DNA of 64,000 nucleotides from contig BJOX01000243.1 of assembly GCA_009731375.1 (NCBI GenBank), forward strand, positions 279,217-343,216, written 5' to 3'. The position numbers were made by a program, and so were the translations under genes. Positions 41,101 through 50,129 of the stretch are shown one piece after another; the stretch's first letter is position 1; each line of letters starts with the position of its first letter. The notes under the pieces are model-generated. The model saw only the letters and a program-made list of their open reading frames with translations. It searched no databases and was not told where the DNA came from. The DNA comes from Paulinella micropora (taxonomy: Eukaryota > Cercozoa > Imbricatea > Euglyphida).

Positions 41101-44100
41101 GTCAGGAAATTCCTGAAGCAAGGGGTCGGGGACGACCCATGGCCGGAGGAAGTCACGAGAGTGATAGCGGAGCTCAAGGATGAGATCGCTAAAGACCCAA
41201 GGCAGGGAGGTCGAGTTCTTATGTTACCTGACTGGAAGGAACAGTTCGTGCTCGACACTGACGCGTCTTCGTACGCGGTAGGAGCGGTGCTTCAACAGAT
41301 GGACAAGTCCATTGGGCAGTTGCGGCCCGTTATGTTCATCAGCCGGCAGCTGATACCGGCGGAAAAGGAATACTGCACAAGGCAGCGGGAAGCACTCGCT
41401 ATAGTGTGGGCTTTCCAGAGGTTGCGGGAATACCTGTGGGGTACTCCTAACATTTTGGTTAGAACGGACCATCATAACCTGCTATGGCTCATGTCTGGAG
41501 ATCATACAGGTAGGTTGGCCAGGTGGCAGTTGGAATTGGCGGAGTATGACTTCACCATTCATTACATCAAGGGCAAAAGGAATGTTGTCCCTGATTTTTG
41601 TTCTCGGTATGAGGACAAGAGTGGACAGAAGGATAAGGCCGTTGATGATTTACAGCGACGTAATACGGTCAAGGAGGTGCGAATGGCACAGTTTGAATTT
41701 CGAACGCCGGGGGCGGTGTTCGCAATCATGGGTCATGATGTGGATCTACATGATTGGGAGGAACAGGGAGCGGAAGACACCAAGTTGCCATCGGGGCTTT
41801 GGTATCATCCGTTCACGCATAATAACAATCAACGTGACACGCGCAGCGAGGAAGTGTCTGCGTTGGAAGCAGTCGAGGTAGCGGCACGAGACAAATGTGC
41901 ATGCTGTTACTCGCCGATCGCGAGAGAGGCGTGTGAGGATATCCTATGGGCGGAAGCAAGGACCGCGGATAGGAAAGAGGGGGAGGATGTTATGGAAGGA
42001 AGGCAGGGTGCCTTTAACGCGGTCTTGTTACCGAAGGGCCCGATGTGCCTTAACTTGGAGGATGAAGAAAAAGTTAAGGAGGAACATCTTTTTCAGTTAC
42101 CGGAGGCACATCCGGAAAAGGTTCGATTCCAGTTGGAAACTGACACGGCAGTCAGACTGGCGTCGGTGGAAACTTTTCGGACTTTCACAAAGGAAAGTAC
42201 GGAGTATAAGGAGTTGAGAGAACATCTGCTCAATCCACAGGCAAGGCCCGAGGACATTGACATAAGGAAACTCAAGCGGTGCTTGGTACTAAAGGATGGA
42301 CTCCTTTGGTATATGGGAAAAGATGGCGTATATACCAATGAGGAGGATCGATGGTTGTTATGGGTTCCGCAGGAACTCAGAACGTCTTTGTTAATTGCGG
42401 CGCATCATTGTCCTATGCAGAGCCACCCGGGGGTGGAAAGGATGACGTGGTCGTTAAGGAGACGTTTTTGGTGGAATAACCTGGGAGAACGGGTTAAGGA
42501 GTTTGTGAAGGGTTGTCCTCATTGTCAGATGGCTAAGTTGCCATATAGGCCGAAGATGGGGCTTAAGGGTGAATATGATATCACTCTGGATATTTTCGAT
42601 ACCTTGCATATCGATCATGTGGGTCCTTTTCCAGAGGCGGGAACGGAAAAATTCAAATATCTCTTAACGGTTATTGATCGAACTTCCAATTATGTCATTA
42701 CTGTCCCTGTTACGGATGTGACAGCGGAAGTGACAGCGGCGGCGCTGATTGATCAGGTATTCGGCCGTATTGGGATACCGAGAAGGATTATTTCGGATAG
42801 AGGAACGAGTTTCGCGAATGAGGTTTCGCAAAGGATTGCCAAGTTCTTTGGGTTCGATTGGCAGTATGTGACTGCTTTTAACCCAATGGCGAATGGTAAG
42901 ATTGAACGCGTTCACAGGACGTTGAAGGCAGCGTTGAAGACTTATTGTAAGAACAGCCAGCTTAACTGGGTATATGTGGTACCTATGTTCACGTTTGCTG
43001 TCAACAATTTAGCTTCGGCGTCGTTAGGCGGACACGCGCGGGGTGTCAGTCCGCATCAGGTGGTCTATGGACGGGCGTTAAACACGCCGACGGAACTGTT
43101 GTTTCCGCCTGATAAGTGGGAACCGTGTGAACTGTTAGGAGTTCGCTTACGAGCGATCGCGGAAGCACGGAGTGCGATTGAGAAGTGTCGGGAGACGCTG
43201 AGAGAGGTTCAGCGGGAACAGGAAATGGGCAAGTACTCTCATGTGGAGTACAAGGAAGGTGATACAGTGTTGCTGTATGTACCGACGGTACCGAAAGGGG
43301 TATCGATTAAGTTTTACAATAAGTGGCATGGGCCATTTAAGATAGTACGTCAGACGGGTGCGTACAATTACAAGATTGCACCTACGGGGGCACGTGGAAG
43401 GGAACAGATTGTTCATGTTCGTCGGTTGGCGAAGTTCAGTCCTTATTTGCTGGAGGACGAGAATGAGGAACAAGCGCTGAGGCGTATTGCACCAGCGTTT
43501 AGACAGCCGCCAGCATTGCTTACGCGCAAGGAGCGTGAGGAGGCGTTGCGAAAGCAACAGAAGGAAGAAAAGGCTGAGGCCAGGAATGCTGGACAACAGG
43601 ATCGTTCGGCTTCGGACGTCAAGGTAGACGTCAAAGATGGGAGGGAAATTCCGAAGTCATCGGAAATGTCGGATCGGAAAGGCACGGTATGGAAGAAACC
43701 GTGGATAGCCGGTAAGGAAGTGGCTAAGATCGACTGGCAGGTTGATAAGTTCTATCTATGTCGACCGCACGAGGATACGGTCATGGATAAGGACTTTGAT
43801 TATTTCTTTTTAATGCAGGTTACGTATGTACAGCCTAGAACGCGGGTACGGGCTGCGTTGGGACTTGCTCCGACAATGCAGTTTTGGAGGAGCAAGAGTG
43901 TTATTGATATGACGCGGGAAAGAATCTTTGCGCCAGTATTTCGAGACAGCAAAGATTTGGAGCAGTGGGATGCGTCCATCGAGAAGGACGATGAGGATTT
44001 TACACCATGGACGGTGCAAATGATGCCAAGGGTGGTGTTGGATATGCCGTTCGAGTTAACAGAGGAAAGCAGGATTCCGCTTCGTATTTGGGACGAGGTC

Positions 44101-44262
44101 CAAAGTGCGGGCATATCATTTTTGTTGATAGGTGCACCAAGATGTGAGAAAGAAGTGGCGGCGAAGAAGAGAAGTGCTAAAGAGACGCAGTCGGAAGCAG
44201 TAGAGCATAGGGGTCGAGGACGACCTCGGAAACAAGTCAAAACGTGCAGCTACGAAGTCTGA
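35137..44262 (+). CDS. Ty3/gypsy Gag-Pol polyprotein, single intact frame
   Basis: 3041 residues without interruption. The ATG at 35137 is the first in frame; a second at 35215 is possible. The Gag region (about 1-1000) has a CCCH finger at 680-703 (C-x14-C-x3-C-x3-H) instead of the usual CCHC knuckle. It also has a serine run and a long Arg/Ser/Asp tract (about 822-930) and a Gly/Gln-rich stretch. The protease active site is D1206-T-M-A, where most have DTGA. RT has YIDD at 1887-1890. RNase H starts near D2040. Integrase has an HHCC finger (AHHCPMQSHPG, CPHC), DD35E at D2493, D2554 and E2590, and a GPF module near 2732. The C-terminal tail carries an AT-hook, RGRGRPRK (3025-3032). A region of about 300 residues between protease and RT is unfamiliar. 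All catalytic residues are present. Confidence 0.95.
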   Translation: MWSSFVCVLRVSFVAFSHLSSLSHFDMLPRENRRRMLTASSPYSTPEYTRGGGSLVPSSLGTRFMGAGALTASSSSTTGGTPPSLHFISARLEDDLKTMWRFRLTGDSWADQLPSTKALQTVRQFINAISPGSTRNVWDTLVIGHTTVANVMVAAEMVVQIAEAVGMGTHYWTPERLDASRLMTSTEGMVDLNIARLGQVQAEAWGTTAMAGDLSRDFVKRHGQPVYDLVGCWPSWDVLDQGHPRWTEVQKFAQFHSQVWARVSPTVHAMGNFIFRPKSGVGAKVLSIDDVFTPIFDAMDGFWDKAVSGTKPTWATAGSSENLVTLERLLVVDAIVYMAKAFYHFAVAWDGQAERRKLAVSSWNRKMEKNDEERRRTIERHQKDVDRLLGDQKAFALDNQKVAIPRHISELRMWLTEVRRVCRSANIYTPEDVAIVADRFFRCQSSVDNEWLMQSEVWAAFWGKLQSTRFDAMCVDSIGLMLAEKMGYHVFASKSQEVSQLQAEVKWMVNKKPVLHYMFQRIMDMVIMLTPAEAFKLTAVALFDLNNQVFIKMAKEIQTDTEVWEYLLKGTGQSTPEASPEIWNVDEDVLGKVMRRVQKTIIDEWKWSGPRSGTPTQGNQNQGGGDGAGPFEPGDEVYWGQGYSRRGPQFYGQRPQGGPGQGRQRFQRSYYNPRVHRPLCMKKAGALWLKSGAMCKSNCQNFHPEGWDDSVQKEVLRKVRYDYPVGPFHGLLNTNKYSQELKNLQDRDRKAYDQKGWTDPGEAPYLKGEWEKFRVWNPLTSDGGDAPASMGRDIPGRHGNESVDPSWNLRGSSDASSARSAASSSSSSSSSSSDRSDRGHLDNRRSRSRSRDRRSDREVTHVSGGRHYDERDEARDRRGYDRGGHVRGGYDRGRRDSRNRDRSPERSRDRSPPRRRGGRSDSRERPNSNRSPQWGGNQGSSLFPNANVYGGGAGTFPSSHMQQAGAGAYYAGPAPGQQLPVGYGQPMQQQFYQGQPQQQVVAYGGQSYIPPAPILPAPGMPMGGGQGTVGGQMPPQQQVQGMAFGITLVDMLVNVQGKALMQVRGQGSQEAIPAPDSEVGRENKSGELPVGHGGDMVTHDLRFDDRTRVVTRGVQEATDAVALEGQDGQNEQVEDLDSHRDTLCPVMNKGTDLNVELASEALDSKYFGGYEALSADGCGPGKAELPLLFTKIFIEDVQQECIVGNDTMASLNVLGKEFIELWSREPWFRHGFRPCRLRIKGVGGMTGVSGSVMLTFLLKDGKSFSHRFWVVPAFAGGLLLGLRNLRRMHARIYTDLNVVQYGGSEVAPRYEVVPYEPLRREGQCAVAHDLDVSVSPVMRADWGWTKVVSEGTEPSVTPHIQEPVTASFFHVCTVESGDSGEASVVADNSDDKIQETEYVMTTTFGWAYRDPRDVRVVNVDCRDSAKDEAVVAAIDARLEHLYAAKAELLRGTIAGMEDAGDQHVYIDVHSTTTSHVVWNVTQHKLPVKQPKPIVEAFLKSHWDDNLFFPKGVKAIKEVLKNRLSVDDFTIVIPVGTRTEMWWQDIEDHLIDDPVPIPHRGHKLVLALRLGTKEKALAYGAKLMQREMADVRKQAFSWISGIYHRTHAMQYAIIIDHVAQLAQWRGKEETRYHGTMVREDERPIPMEDVAQLSRKASHKEIEEARIAAEKAIAEKYSTWEGTMKERDALKGILENNMEVFGPLEAGSVRGYEANFGRKLGEDVVGHRRPSRMSYHEDRMAREITQELLEKDIIEARLSEVSSPVRMAPKPDGSLRMCINYYRINKILKQIETPVPDLRKGINRLKHAKVYTTLDLKSGFWQIPLNESCRYLTAFMVGMTTYVWKVLPMGLKCSPGLFQHAMTKMLGKEYDDEATVVRLGSTEDYAFCYIDDIIIYSESMEKHVEHVQDVLRRISAFGLRLNAQKCDFAQRKIQYLGYEISEGRCAIAYEKRNYVASMPMPKTRTDLHSFISLAQYYGEFIPGFAERVAVVRKFLKQGVGDDPWPEEVTRVIAELKDEIAKDPRQGGRVLMLPDWKEQFVLDTDASSYAVGAVLQQMDKSIGQLRPVMFISRQLIPAEKEYCTRQREALAIVWAFQRLREYLWGTPNILVRTDHHNLLWLMSGDHTGRLARWQLELAEYDFTIHYIKGKRNVVPDFCSRYEDKSGQKDKAVDDLQRRNTVKEVRMAQFEFRTPGAVFAIMGHDVDLHDWEEQGAEDTKLPSGLWYHPFTHNNNQRDTRSEEVSALEAVEVAARDKCACCYSPIAREACEDILWAEARTADRKEGEDVMEGRQGAFNAVLLPKGPMCLNLEDEEKVKEEHLFQLPEAHPEKVRFQLETDTAVRLASVETFRTFTKESTEYKELREHLLNPQARPEDIDIRKLKRCLVLKDGLLWYMGKDGVYTNEEDRWLLWVPQELRTSLLIAAHHCPMQSHPGVERMTWSLRRRFWWNNLGERVKEFVKGCPHCQMAKLPYRPKMGLKGEYDITLDIFDTLHIDHVGPFPEAGTEKFKYLLTVIDRTSNYVITVPVTDVTAEVTAAALIDQVFGRIGIPRRIISDRGTSFANEVSQRIAKFFGFDWQYVTAFNPMANGKIERVHRTLKAALKTYCKNSQLNWVYVVPMFTFAVNNLASASLGGHARGVSPHQVVYGRALNTPTELLFPPDKWEPCELLGVRLRAIAEARSAIEKCRETLREVQREQEMGKYSHVEYKEGDTVLLYVPTVPKGVSIKFYNKWHGPFKIVRQTGAYNYKIAPTGARGREQIVHVRRLAKFSPYLLEDENEEQALRRIAPAFRQPPALLTRKEREEALRKQQKEEKAEARNAGQQDRSASDVKVDVKDGREIPKSSEMSDRKGTVWKKPWIAGKEVAKIDWQVDKFYLCRPHEDTVMDKDFDYFFLMQVTYVQPRTRVRAALGLAPTMQFWRSKSVIDMTRERIFAPVFRDSKDLEQWDASIEKDDEDFTPWTVQMMPRVVLDMPFELTEESRIPLRIWDEVQSAGISFLLIGAPRCEKEVAAKKRSAKETQSEAVEHRGRGRPRKQVKTCSYEV

Positions 44263-44523
44263 TGTCGCTTACGGATCATTGGCTACTTTGATTTTTCTAC
44301 GGGAAAGGGGAGATCAAGACGGGGCATTTCTTTTAATGCCTGAGGTGAAAGAGCTAGGCTCGGGGGCACGAGTTCTCATGGGAGACTCGCACTGGACGTG
44401 GACCAATTATTTTTACTTATTCGACAGCCGGGATGCTTCATGTCATGTATCGATCGGTCGAGGGCGCCTTCGAATGAGGAGTCAGTCTTCGGCGTGGGGG
44501 TCGACCGCTTACATCGGCTTCCC

Positions 44524-44540
44524 CCAAGGGGGCAAAGGGA
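44524..44540 (+). promoter_or_regulatory. polypurine tract
   Basis: AAGGGGGCAAAGGGA lies one base before the right LTR, the usual site for plus-strand priming. Confidence 0.8.
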
Positions 44541-44541
44541 T

Positions 44542-44671
44542 TGTCGGCCGGCCCGTACATTACATAGTGGCATCAAGTGTTGTCCGGCTTGTCGTTACTT
44601 GACTCTTATGCTTGGTCTGCCCCTCTCCAGTTGAGGTACGACTAAGTGTCAGAGTAGCTGTTCCGGTTACA
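44542..44671 (+). repeat. right LTR (130 bp)
   Basis: Same length and ends as the left LTR with two substitutions. Followed by the target duplication AATG at 44672-44675. Confidence 0.95.
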
Positions 44672-45070
44672 AATGGTAAAAGTTCAACGGAGAGAAGGAG
44701 GAAAGGTTATGTGTAAGAGTTTCTGCATCGGAAAGAAAAAATCAAAAGAGCAGGCATTTGAAGAAGCAAAGAAGTATCACGAGGAAAATATAATACCTAA
44801 ATACGAGGAATGGAAAATTAATTACGATAAAGAAACAAGAATAATTAAAAAAGAAAAGAAGAAAATTTGGAAGCATAAAGATTTTAAGTGTGGATGTGGT
44901 GCTGAAATACATAACGGAAACAAAGCGCTACATATGAAGTCTCAGAAGCATATTTCAGCAACAGAACAAGAAAAACCTCCAGTTCTTTCAAGGCCAAGCA
45001 ATGAGTATATCGCGAGAATAAATAATGTGAGCGAAACACTTGTGATGATAGATGTAATATGTGCGGATAC

Positions 45071-45220
45071 ATGAAACATAACTGCCACTGCGGTTGCGGG
45101 TATGGTAAGTATGTAATAAAAAGGTTTCTCTGCGGGAACCTCACTGAATTTCCATTTAAAGACAAGGGAGGGTCCTTATATATAGGGCACACACGAGGCC
45201 AGGAGGGGACGACCGATTGA
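45071..45220 (+). CDS. small Cys-rich protein, CxCGCG motif
   Basis: 49 codons. Its ATG overlaps the stop of the split AP2-like gene in an ATGA junction, so it may be translated with it or be its original C-terminal extension after a frameshift. It has HCHCGCGYGKYV, then FLCGN and YIGHTRGQ. A C-x-C-G-C-G followed by G-H at this spacing resembles the zinc/HNH-like motif of small endonucleases, but the match is short. Function unknown. Confidence 0.35.
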   Translation: MKHNCHCGCGYGKYVIKRFLCGNLTEFPFKDKGGSLYIGHTRGQEGTTD

Positions 45221-45279
45221 GGCAGACAAATATTTTAATTTTATAAAATTATATTTTCCTTGATATACTATTATCAAAC

Positions 45280-48200
45280 ATGGAGACACACACGTATTAC
45301 GGCAAGGTCTACAGGTTGGATAAATTAAGGGAATATAAGATAAATTACGAATCAAGTCTGTCAGGGGTCGGGATGTTCTATATATCAAACCGAAGGTAAG
45401 GGGGTATAAAATTAATACACCGACCGCCCAAAACTACTTGAACCAAGTAAGAGGTGCGGTGTATTTTGAGCACCATGCTATACCAATAGCACCACCTTTA
45501 CCTACGATTGAAGAAAAAAAAGAACTGAAAGAAAATTACAGAGACTTGTTGAGGTATGGAAATTATGATATCATGAGGGACGACAGCAAGGAACACGAAC
45601 TAGGAATAAATGAAAGCAGATATGCGGTAAGGATTAACGGCAACTTCCGATCATTTACGATGCGCGATGTAATAAGATTTATTGAGATTGTATTGAACGA
45701 CTTTGTAAGACGACAATCATCCGCAGATAAGGTTAGCCTGGGTATTGAGTTTGTTGATTACTATGGAAAAGTATCAACAGGCTTGCACAAAGTTAATCAA
45801 ATCTCGGTTGAAAAAGTTTTAGAAAGATTGTCAGCAATATTTCAAAGCAACGAAAGTCTTTACATAGACGAGAACGGAATAAACTTTGATAAATTAAAAT
45901 TCGTGTTGAAATCTGTTAAAATGCCGACAGGCGGGACAAGGCTACAGGTTTTGAACAAATTGGATATCTACAGAAAGAAAGGAGTAATCTGTATTACAAA
46001 CAGCGATAACTTATGCTTAGCACGAGCAATCGTTGTAGTCAAAGCAAAAATTGAAAAACATCAAAAATACTCACAAATTATGCGAGGACGAAAGATACAG
46101 CAGGAAATGGCAGAGGCTTTACACGATGAAGCGAAAGTTATTAAGGATGTGTGTGGATACCAGAAATTAATACATTTGCTAATCACATTAAATACAATCT
46201 GGTTATTGTTGAATTCCCTGACAAAATCATTTATACAACAGAACTACTTGATGCGAAAGGCGAACGGCTGACTAATCTTTACATTTTAAAGACTGAAGGA
46301 CATTACGATGCCATAACTAACATGAAGTCTATGCTAGGAATAAAGAATTTCTGTGAGTTATGTCTAAGAGGGTATATGGAAAGACATGCATGTGAAGCCA
46401 AATGTAGTATTTGTGAAACCAAAGGCTGTAAGGGAATAAAAGACAAGAGCCAGTGGAAAGAATGTGAGAAGTGTAATAGAAAGTTTCCAAACACTGAATG
46501 CTTTAATAACCACAGGACAACGAACTGCGATGTAAAAGCGAAATGTAAATCGTGCGGTCTTAATTACAGAAAGAAGGATGAGCACAAATGCGGATATACG
46601 AAATGCCGAAATAGTAAACTAGTGAAACCGCTTGAACACCAATGTGAAATAGTCCAAAAAGAAATCTTACCGCCTTCAGAGCAATACATATTCTTTGACT
46701 TTGAAGCGACACAGGACACAGGCGAACACATTGTTAATCATGCTGAAAGCCAGTATTACGATGCGAAGGAACCGCCTATTATACATAAGAACATTCAAGA
46801 TTTCTGTAATTGGGCTTTTGACACTAAACACAGCGGATTTACATTTATTGCGCACAATGCCCGCNNNNNNNNNNTTGGGCTTTTGACACTAAGCACAGCG
46901 GATTAACATTTATTGCACACAATGCCCGCGGTTATGATTGTCAGTTTAGTCTTAAGTGGTTGGTTGATAATGGACAAACTCCATTTGTAATTTATGAGGG
47001 CGGTAAGATTATGATGATGACACTTAAGAAGTATCGCTTTATAGACAGCCTAAGTTTTCTTACGATGCCATTGTCAGACTTTCCAAAGACATTCGGGCTT
47101 ACGGAACTTAAGAAAGGTTTCTTCCCGCACTTCTTCAATACTGCTAAAAATAAAAACTATGTTGGTGTAATGCCTCATAAGAAACATTACGGCTACGATA
47201 CGATGCGTGGAGATAAACGAAAGGAATTTCTTAAATGGTATAATGAACAAGTGAAAACAAATAACCAATTTGATATCGCGAAGGAAATCGCTGAGTATTG
47301 TCATTCAGATGTTGATATACTGAGAAAAGGTTGTATAGATTTTAGAAATCAGTTTCTAGAGTTTGGTATTGAACCTTTTCAATATACAACTATTGCGAGT
47401 TGTGTTATGGCGTTGTATCGTGCTAAGTGTATGCCAGAGAACTCAATTGCGATAGTGAAAGCGGAAAAACAAAACAGGATGACTTCTAGGGCTTGTGTAG
47501 AATGGTTAGCATACAGAAGCAGGTTAGACAAAACCGATATTAAACACGCATTCAACGGAGGTGAAAAATGTTTAAACTCGGTCAATCTCGTGTGTATGTA
47601 GATGGCTGGGACGAGAAAAACAAAACCGCTTATGAGTTTTACGGGTGTCATTGGCACGGATGTGATAAGTGTTGGAATAGCAATGCTTTGAATGTGAAGA
47701 AGAATAAGACAATGGGAGAACTATATAAGGAAACAACGAGAAGAGAAAAACAACTTAACGAACAAGCGAAAGTAATAAGTATCTGGGAGTGCGAATGGAG
47801 CCTGATGAAAATCAGTGAAAGACTGGCTGAGGATACAAACGAACGAATTACTGAACAAGAAGGACTAAACCCACGAGAGGCAATGTTTGGAGGTAGAGTG
47901 AATGCTCTGAAATTATATTGGAAATCACGACATGATAATGAGTATGCGAAATATATTGACATATGCTCACTTTATCCGACCGTGATGTATTACGACCAGC
48001 GGTCACCATATCATTATACGACCAAGCAACGAGGAGGAAAGAAATGAGATGAAAAATAAAATTATAAACAGAGAATATTTTGGAGTGGTTAAGGCTAAGA
48101 TGCTACCGCCGAGAGGCTTACTACACCCTGTCTTACCGAAGGCGGACAGAGGTAAGATGATGTATTACTTATGCGATAGGTGCGGAATGACCGAGCAACA

Positions 48201-49330
48201 CGGCGAATGTAAGCACACAGATAAAGAACGAGCAATAACAGGCACATGGGCAACTCCAGAAATTTACAAGGCCTTAGACAAAGGGTATAAGTTAATAAAA
48301 ATATATGAAGTATGGAACTGGAAAGAACAAAGCAATAGTTTATTCAAAGAATATATAAAGACATTCTTGAAAGTAAAACAAGAGTCCAGCGGATATCTCG
48401 CGGGATGTAATACGGAAGCAGAAAAGCAAAATTACATAAACAGCATGGAAATCAAAATGGGAGTTAAGATGGATTAAAGCAAAATATTCAAAAACGAAGG
48501 ACGGAGAGCAGTGGCTAAGTTGTGTTTGAACTCTTTATGGGGCAAGTTTGGACAAAAACAAAATAAAACACAGAACAAAATGATAAAGGATAAAGAAACA
48601 TTATACAAACTATTGAACGATAAATCAGTGGATAATATAAATATTAACATAATTAACGACCAAATTGTAGAAGCCAGTTATGACTTAAAACAGGATGCGG
48701 TGAGCGACCCGATTAAAACAAATATTGTAGTTGCTTTATTTACTACATGCCACGCGAGAATGAGACTTTACAATATGATGGATATATTAGGTAATAGGAT
48801 ATTGTATCATGACACAGACAGCGTAATATGTACGACTAACAAAGAAATTAATCAGGTAGATGTAGAGACAGGCGATTTACTGGGAGATTGGACTGATGAA
48901 TTAAAAGGAGCGAAAATAAAAACCTTTGTTGGAGGTGGTCCGAAGTGTTATGGATACTTATTAGATAATGGTAAAGCCAGTATGAAAGTAAAAGGATTTA
49001 GTATGAACTATGAAACGAAAAAAGCATTGAATTTACCGAATATGTTAAGTGTAATAAGTTGTGGGCTAGGTATTACGAACACTGAATTATTTGAAAATGG
49101 TAAAAATGAACTGGCTGAATTGTTGGAGACTGATGAAGAATTACGGATTGCTAAGCGAATTGAGAAATCTGGAAAAGTAGTTATAATAGAAAACAACAAG
49201 ATAACACGAGACAAACAAAAGAAAAAAATAGCAAGCGAATACTTAGAAAAGATATTTAGTTTTACATACGAAAAGACAAGTTATCGAAATTGTAGAAAAT
49301 GCGATTGAAATTAGACCTTTTGGATATTAA
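45280..49330 (+). pseudogene. polB: protein-primed DNA polymerase B of Polinton type, several frameshifts and an assembly break
   Basis: This would copy the linear element using a protein primer. The frame probably starts at ATG 45280 and ends after PFGY at 49330. The N-terminal region has ITNSDNLCLARAIVV and a Cys-rich section (about 46340-46630), as in Polinton polymerases. The exonuclease motifs are FDFEAT (about 46695), HNARGYD (about 46920) and YCHSDVDIL (about 47297). YEFYGCHWHGC (about 47630) marks the TPR region. Polymerase motifs follow: DICSLYP (47958), NSLWGKFG (48528) and YHDTDS (48804). All catalytic aspartates are present, but the frame shifts near 45390, 46150-46270, 47570-47600, 48045, 48480 and 49290. 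At 46865-46874 a 10-N gap separates two nearly identical 55-base ends, which is an unmerged overlap. Confidence 0.93.
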
Positions 49331-49393
49331 AAAAATAAAATATTAAATAATTCATTTTCTCCATAAAATTTTTTTACCAATCTATATAGACCA

Positions 49394-49681
49394 ATGACCA
49401 CCCTCACCAGACTATCTGAAAAATTTGGACGACTTTCAATTGAGAAGAATAAGGATTTCTTTTCAGTAAGAGATGTCCAACAGATGATTGATGAAGAAAT
49501 TAAGGCAATTGAAAAAAGTAGAGAAGGAAAGCCGACCGATGTTTTTCCGTTTGGCAAATACAAAGGAAAAAAAATTCAAGATGTTGCTACCATTGACAAA
49601 CCATATCTTGAATGGGTTATGAAACAGCCGTGGTTTGATAAATTTACAGACATTAAAAGTGAAGTAAAAAAATATTTATAA
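49394..49681 (+). CDS. ExoX C-terminal-like / DUF3820-like small protein
   Basis: 95 residues. The C-terminal half, FPFGKYKGKKIQDVA then PYLEWVMKQPWF, matches the FGKYKGK...YLxW pattern of the short domain found at the C-terminus of exonuclease X and in DUF3820 proteins, also common in DNA viruses. No nuclease domain is present, so it may be a DNA-binding accessory factor for the polymerase just upstream (same strand, 63-bp gap). The frame is intact, unusual for this element. The upstream region contains TCTATATAGA 10 bases before ATG. Confidence 0.65.
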   Translation: MTTLTRLSEKFGRLSIEKNKDFFSVRDVQQMIDEEIKAIEKSREGKPTDVFPFGKYKGKKIQDVATIDKPYLEWVMKQPWFDKFTDIKSEVKKYL

Positions 49682-49713
49682 TAAAATAAAAAATAATATT
49701 AATAATATATAAG

Positions 49714-50127
49714 ATGACTGACCTGAGCACCAAACAGGACTACTTAAATGAAATTTTAAAATGGAACATTGATGTTTCTATTAAAAAGCCTTCAATTAAA
49801 TGGACTCAACCTGAAATTGTTTCATTCTATGAGCAATGCAAACCCCGCGACGATAATGTGAAAGTAGTTATTCCATTGGAAACCATAACGGATAACTCCA
49901 ACGTAGTTGAAGGTGCAACCTTCGGTCAGCAAGAAGAGAGCACTCCTTTTACGGCGACTGATTTGAAAGAGACTGGTATCACTGAAATAAAGGCGAATGT
50001 AGGTGAAGAAATAGCGAATGCTACTTCCGTAGGTGATACGGCGACTGCTACAGACGAAGGATGTATATTAAGGAAAGCGAGCGATGTTATTCGGGTTGTA
50101 AAAGAAAGATACCAAAAAATAAAGTAA
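49714..50127 (+). CDS. uncharacterised 137-residue protein
   Basis: Starts with MTDLSTKQDYLNEILKWNID and ends with a basic helix (VIRVVKERYQKIK). The middle is acidic, Thr/Ala-rich and probably disordered. It follows the ExoX-like gene by 32 bp on the same strand and is preceded by AATATATAAG. Its stop is followed two bases later by an intergenic hairpin module. No family recognised. Confidence 0.55.
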   Translation: MTDLSTKQDYLNEILKWNIDVSIKKPSIKWTQPEIVSFYEQCKPRDDNVKVVIPLETITDNSNVVEGATFGQQEESTPFTATDLKETGITEIKANVGEEIANATSVGDTATATDEGCILRKASDVIRVVKERYQKIK

Positions 50128-50129
50128 AT

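Larger units (their letters stand above)
34718..44671 (+). mobile_element. complete Ty3/gypsy LTR retrotransposon nested in the Polinton
   Basis: 9954 bp with 130-bp LTRs (TG...CA), a primer-binding site candidate, one 3041-codon gag-pol frame in the order protease, RT, RNase H, integrase (Ty3/gypsy order), a polypurine tract and an AATG target duplication. The LTRs differ at two positions, so the insertion is not brand new, but the frame is intact. Confidence 0.96.
34640..45074 (+). pseudogene. AP2-like/zinc-motif protein gene, split by the Ty3 insertion
   Basis: The frame starts at ATG 34640, runs 26 codons to the target duplication AATG (34714-34717) and resumes in the same frame right after the right LTR (44676) to TGA at 45072-45074. 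The Ty3 element therefore landed inside this coding region. The product would be about 160 residues. The first half has basic beta-strand-like segments followed by GKKKSKEQAFEEAKKYHEE, reminiscent of AP2-type DNA-binding domains. The second has CGCGAEIHNGNKALHMKSQ then KH, a C-x-C...H...H zinc motif. A paralogue lies at the other end (62923-63439), also pointing inward. A role in DNA binding at the ends or in transcription is an inference. Confidence 0.75.

Noticed and set aside
41546-41881. Short frames in other phases within the Ty3 polyprotein and on its minus strand
   Set aside because: Shadows of the intact 3041-codon frame.
44279-44602. 107-codon frame after Ty3 gag-pol
   Set aside because: It runs through the polypurine tract into the LTR and has no domain; likely chance.
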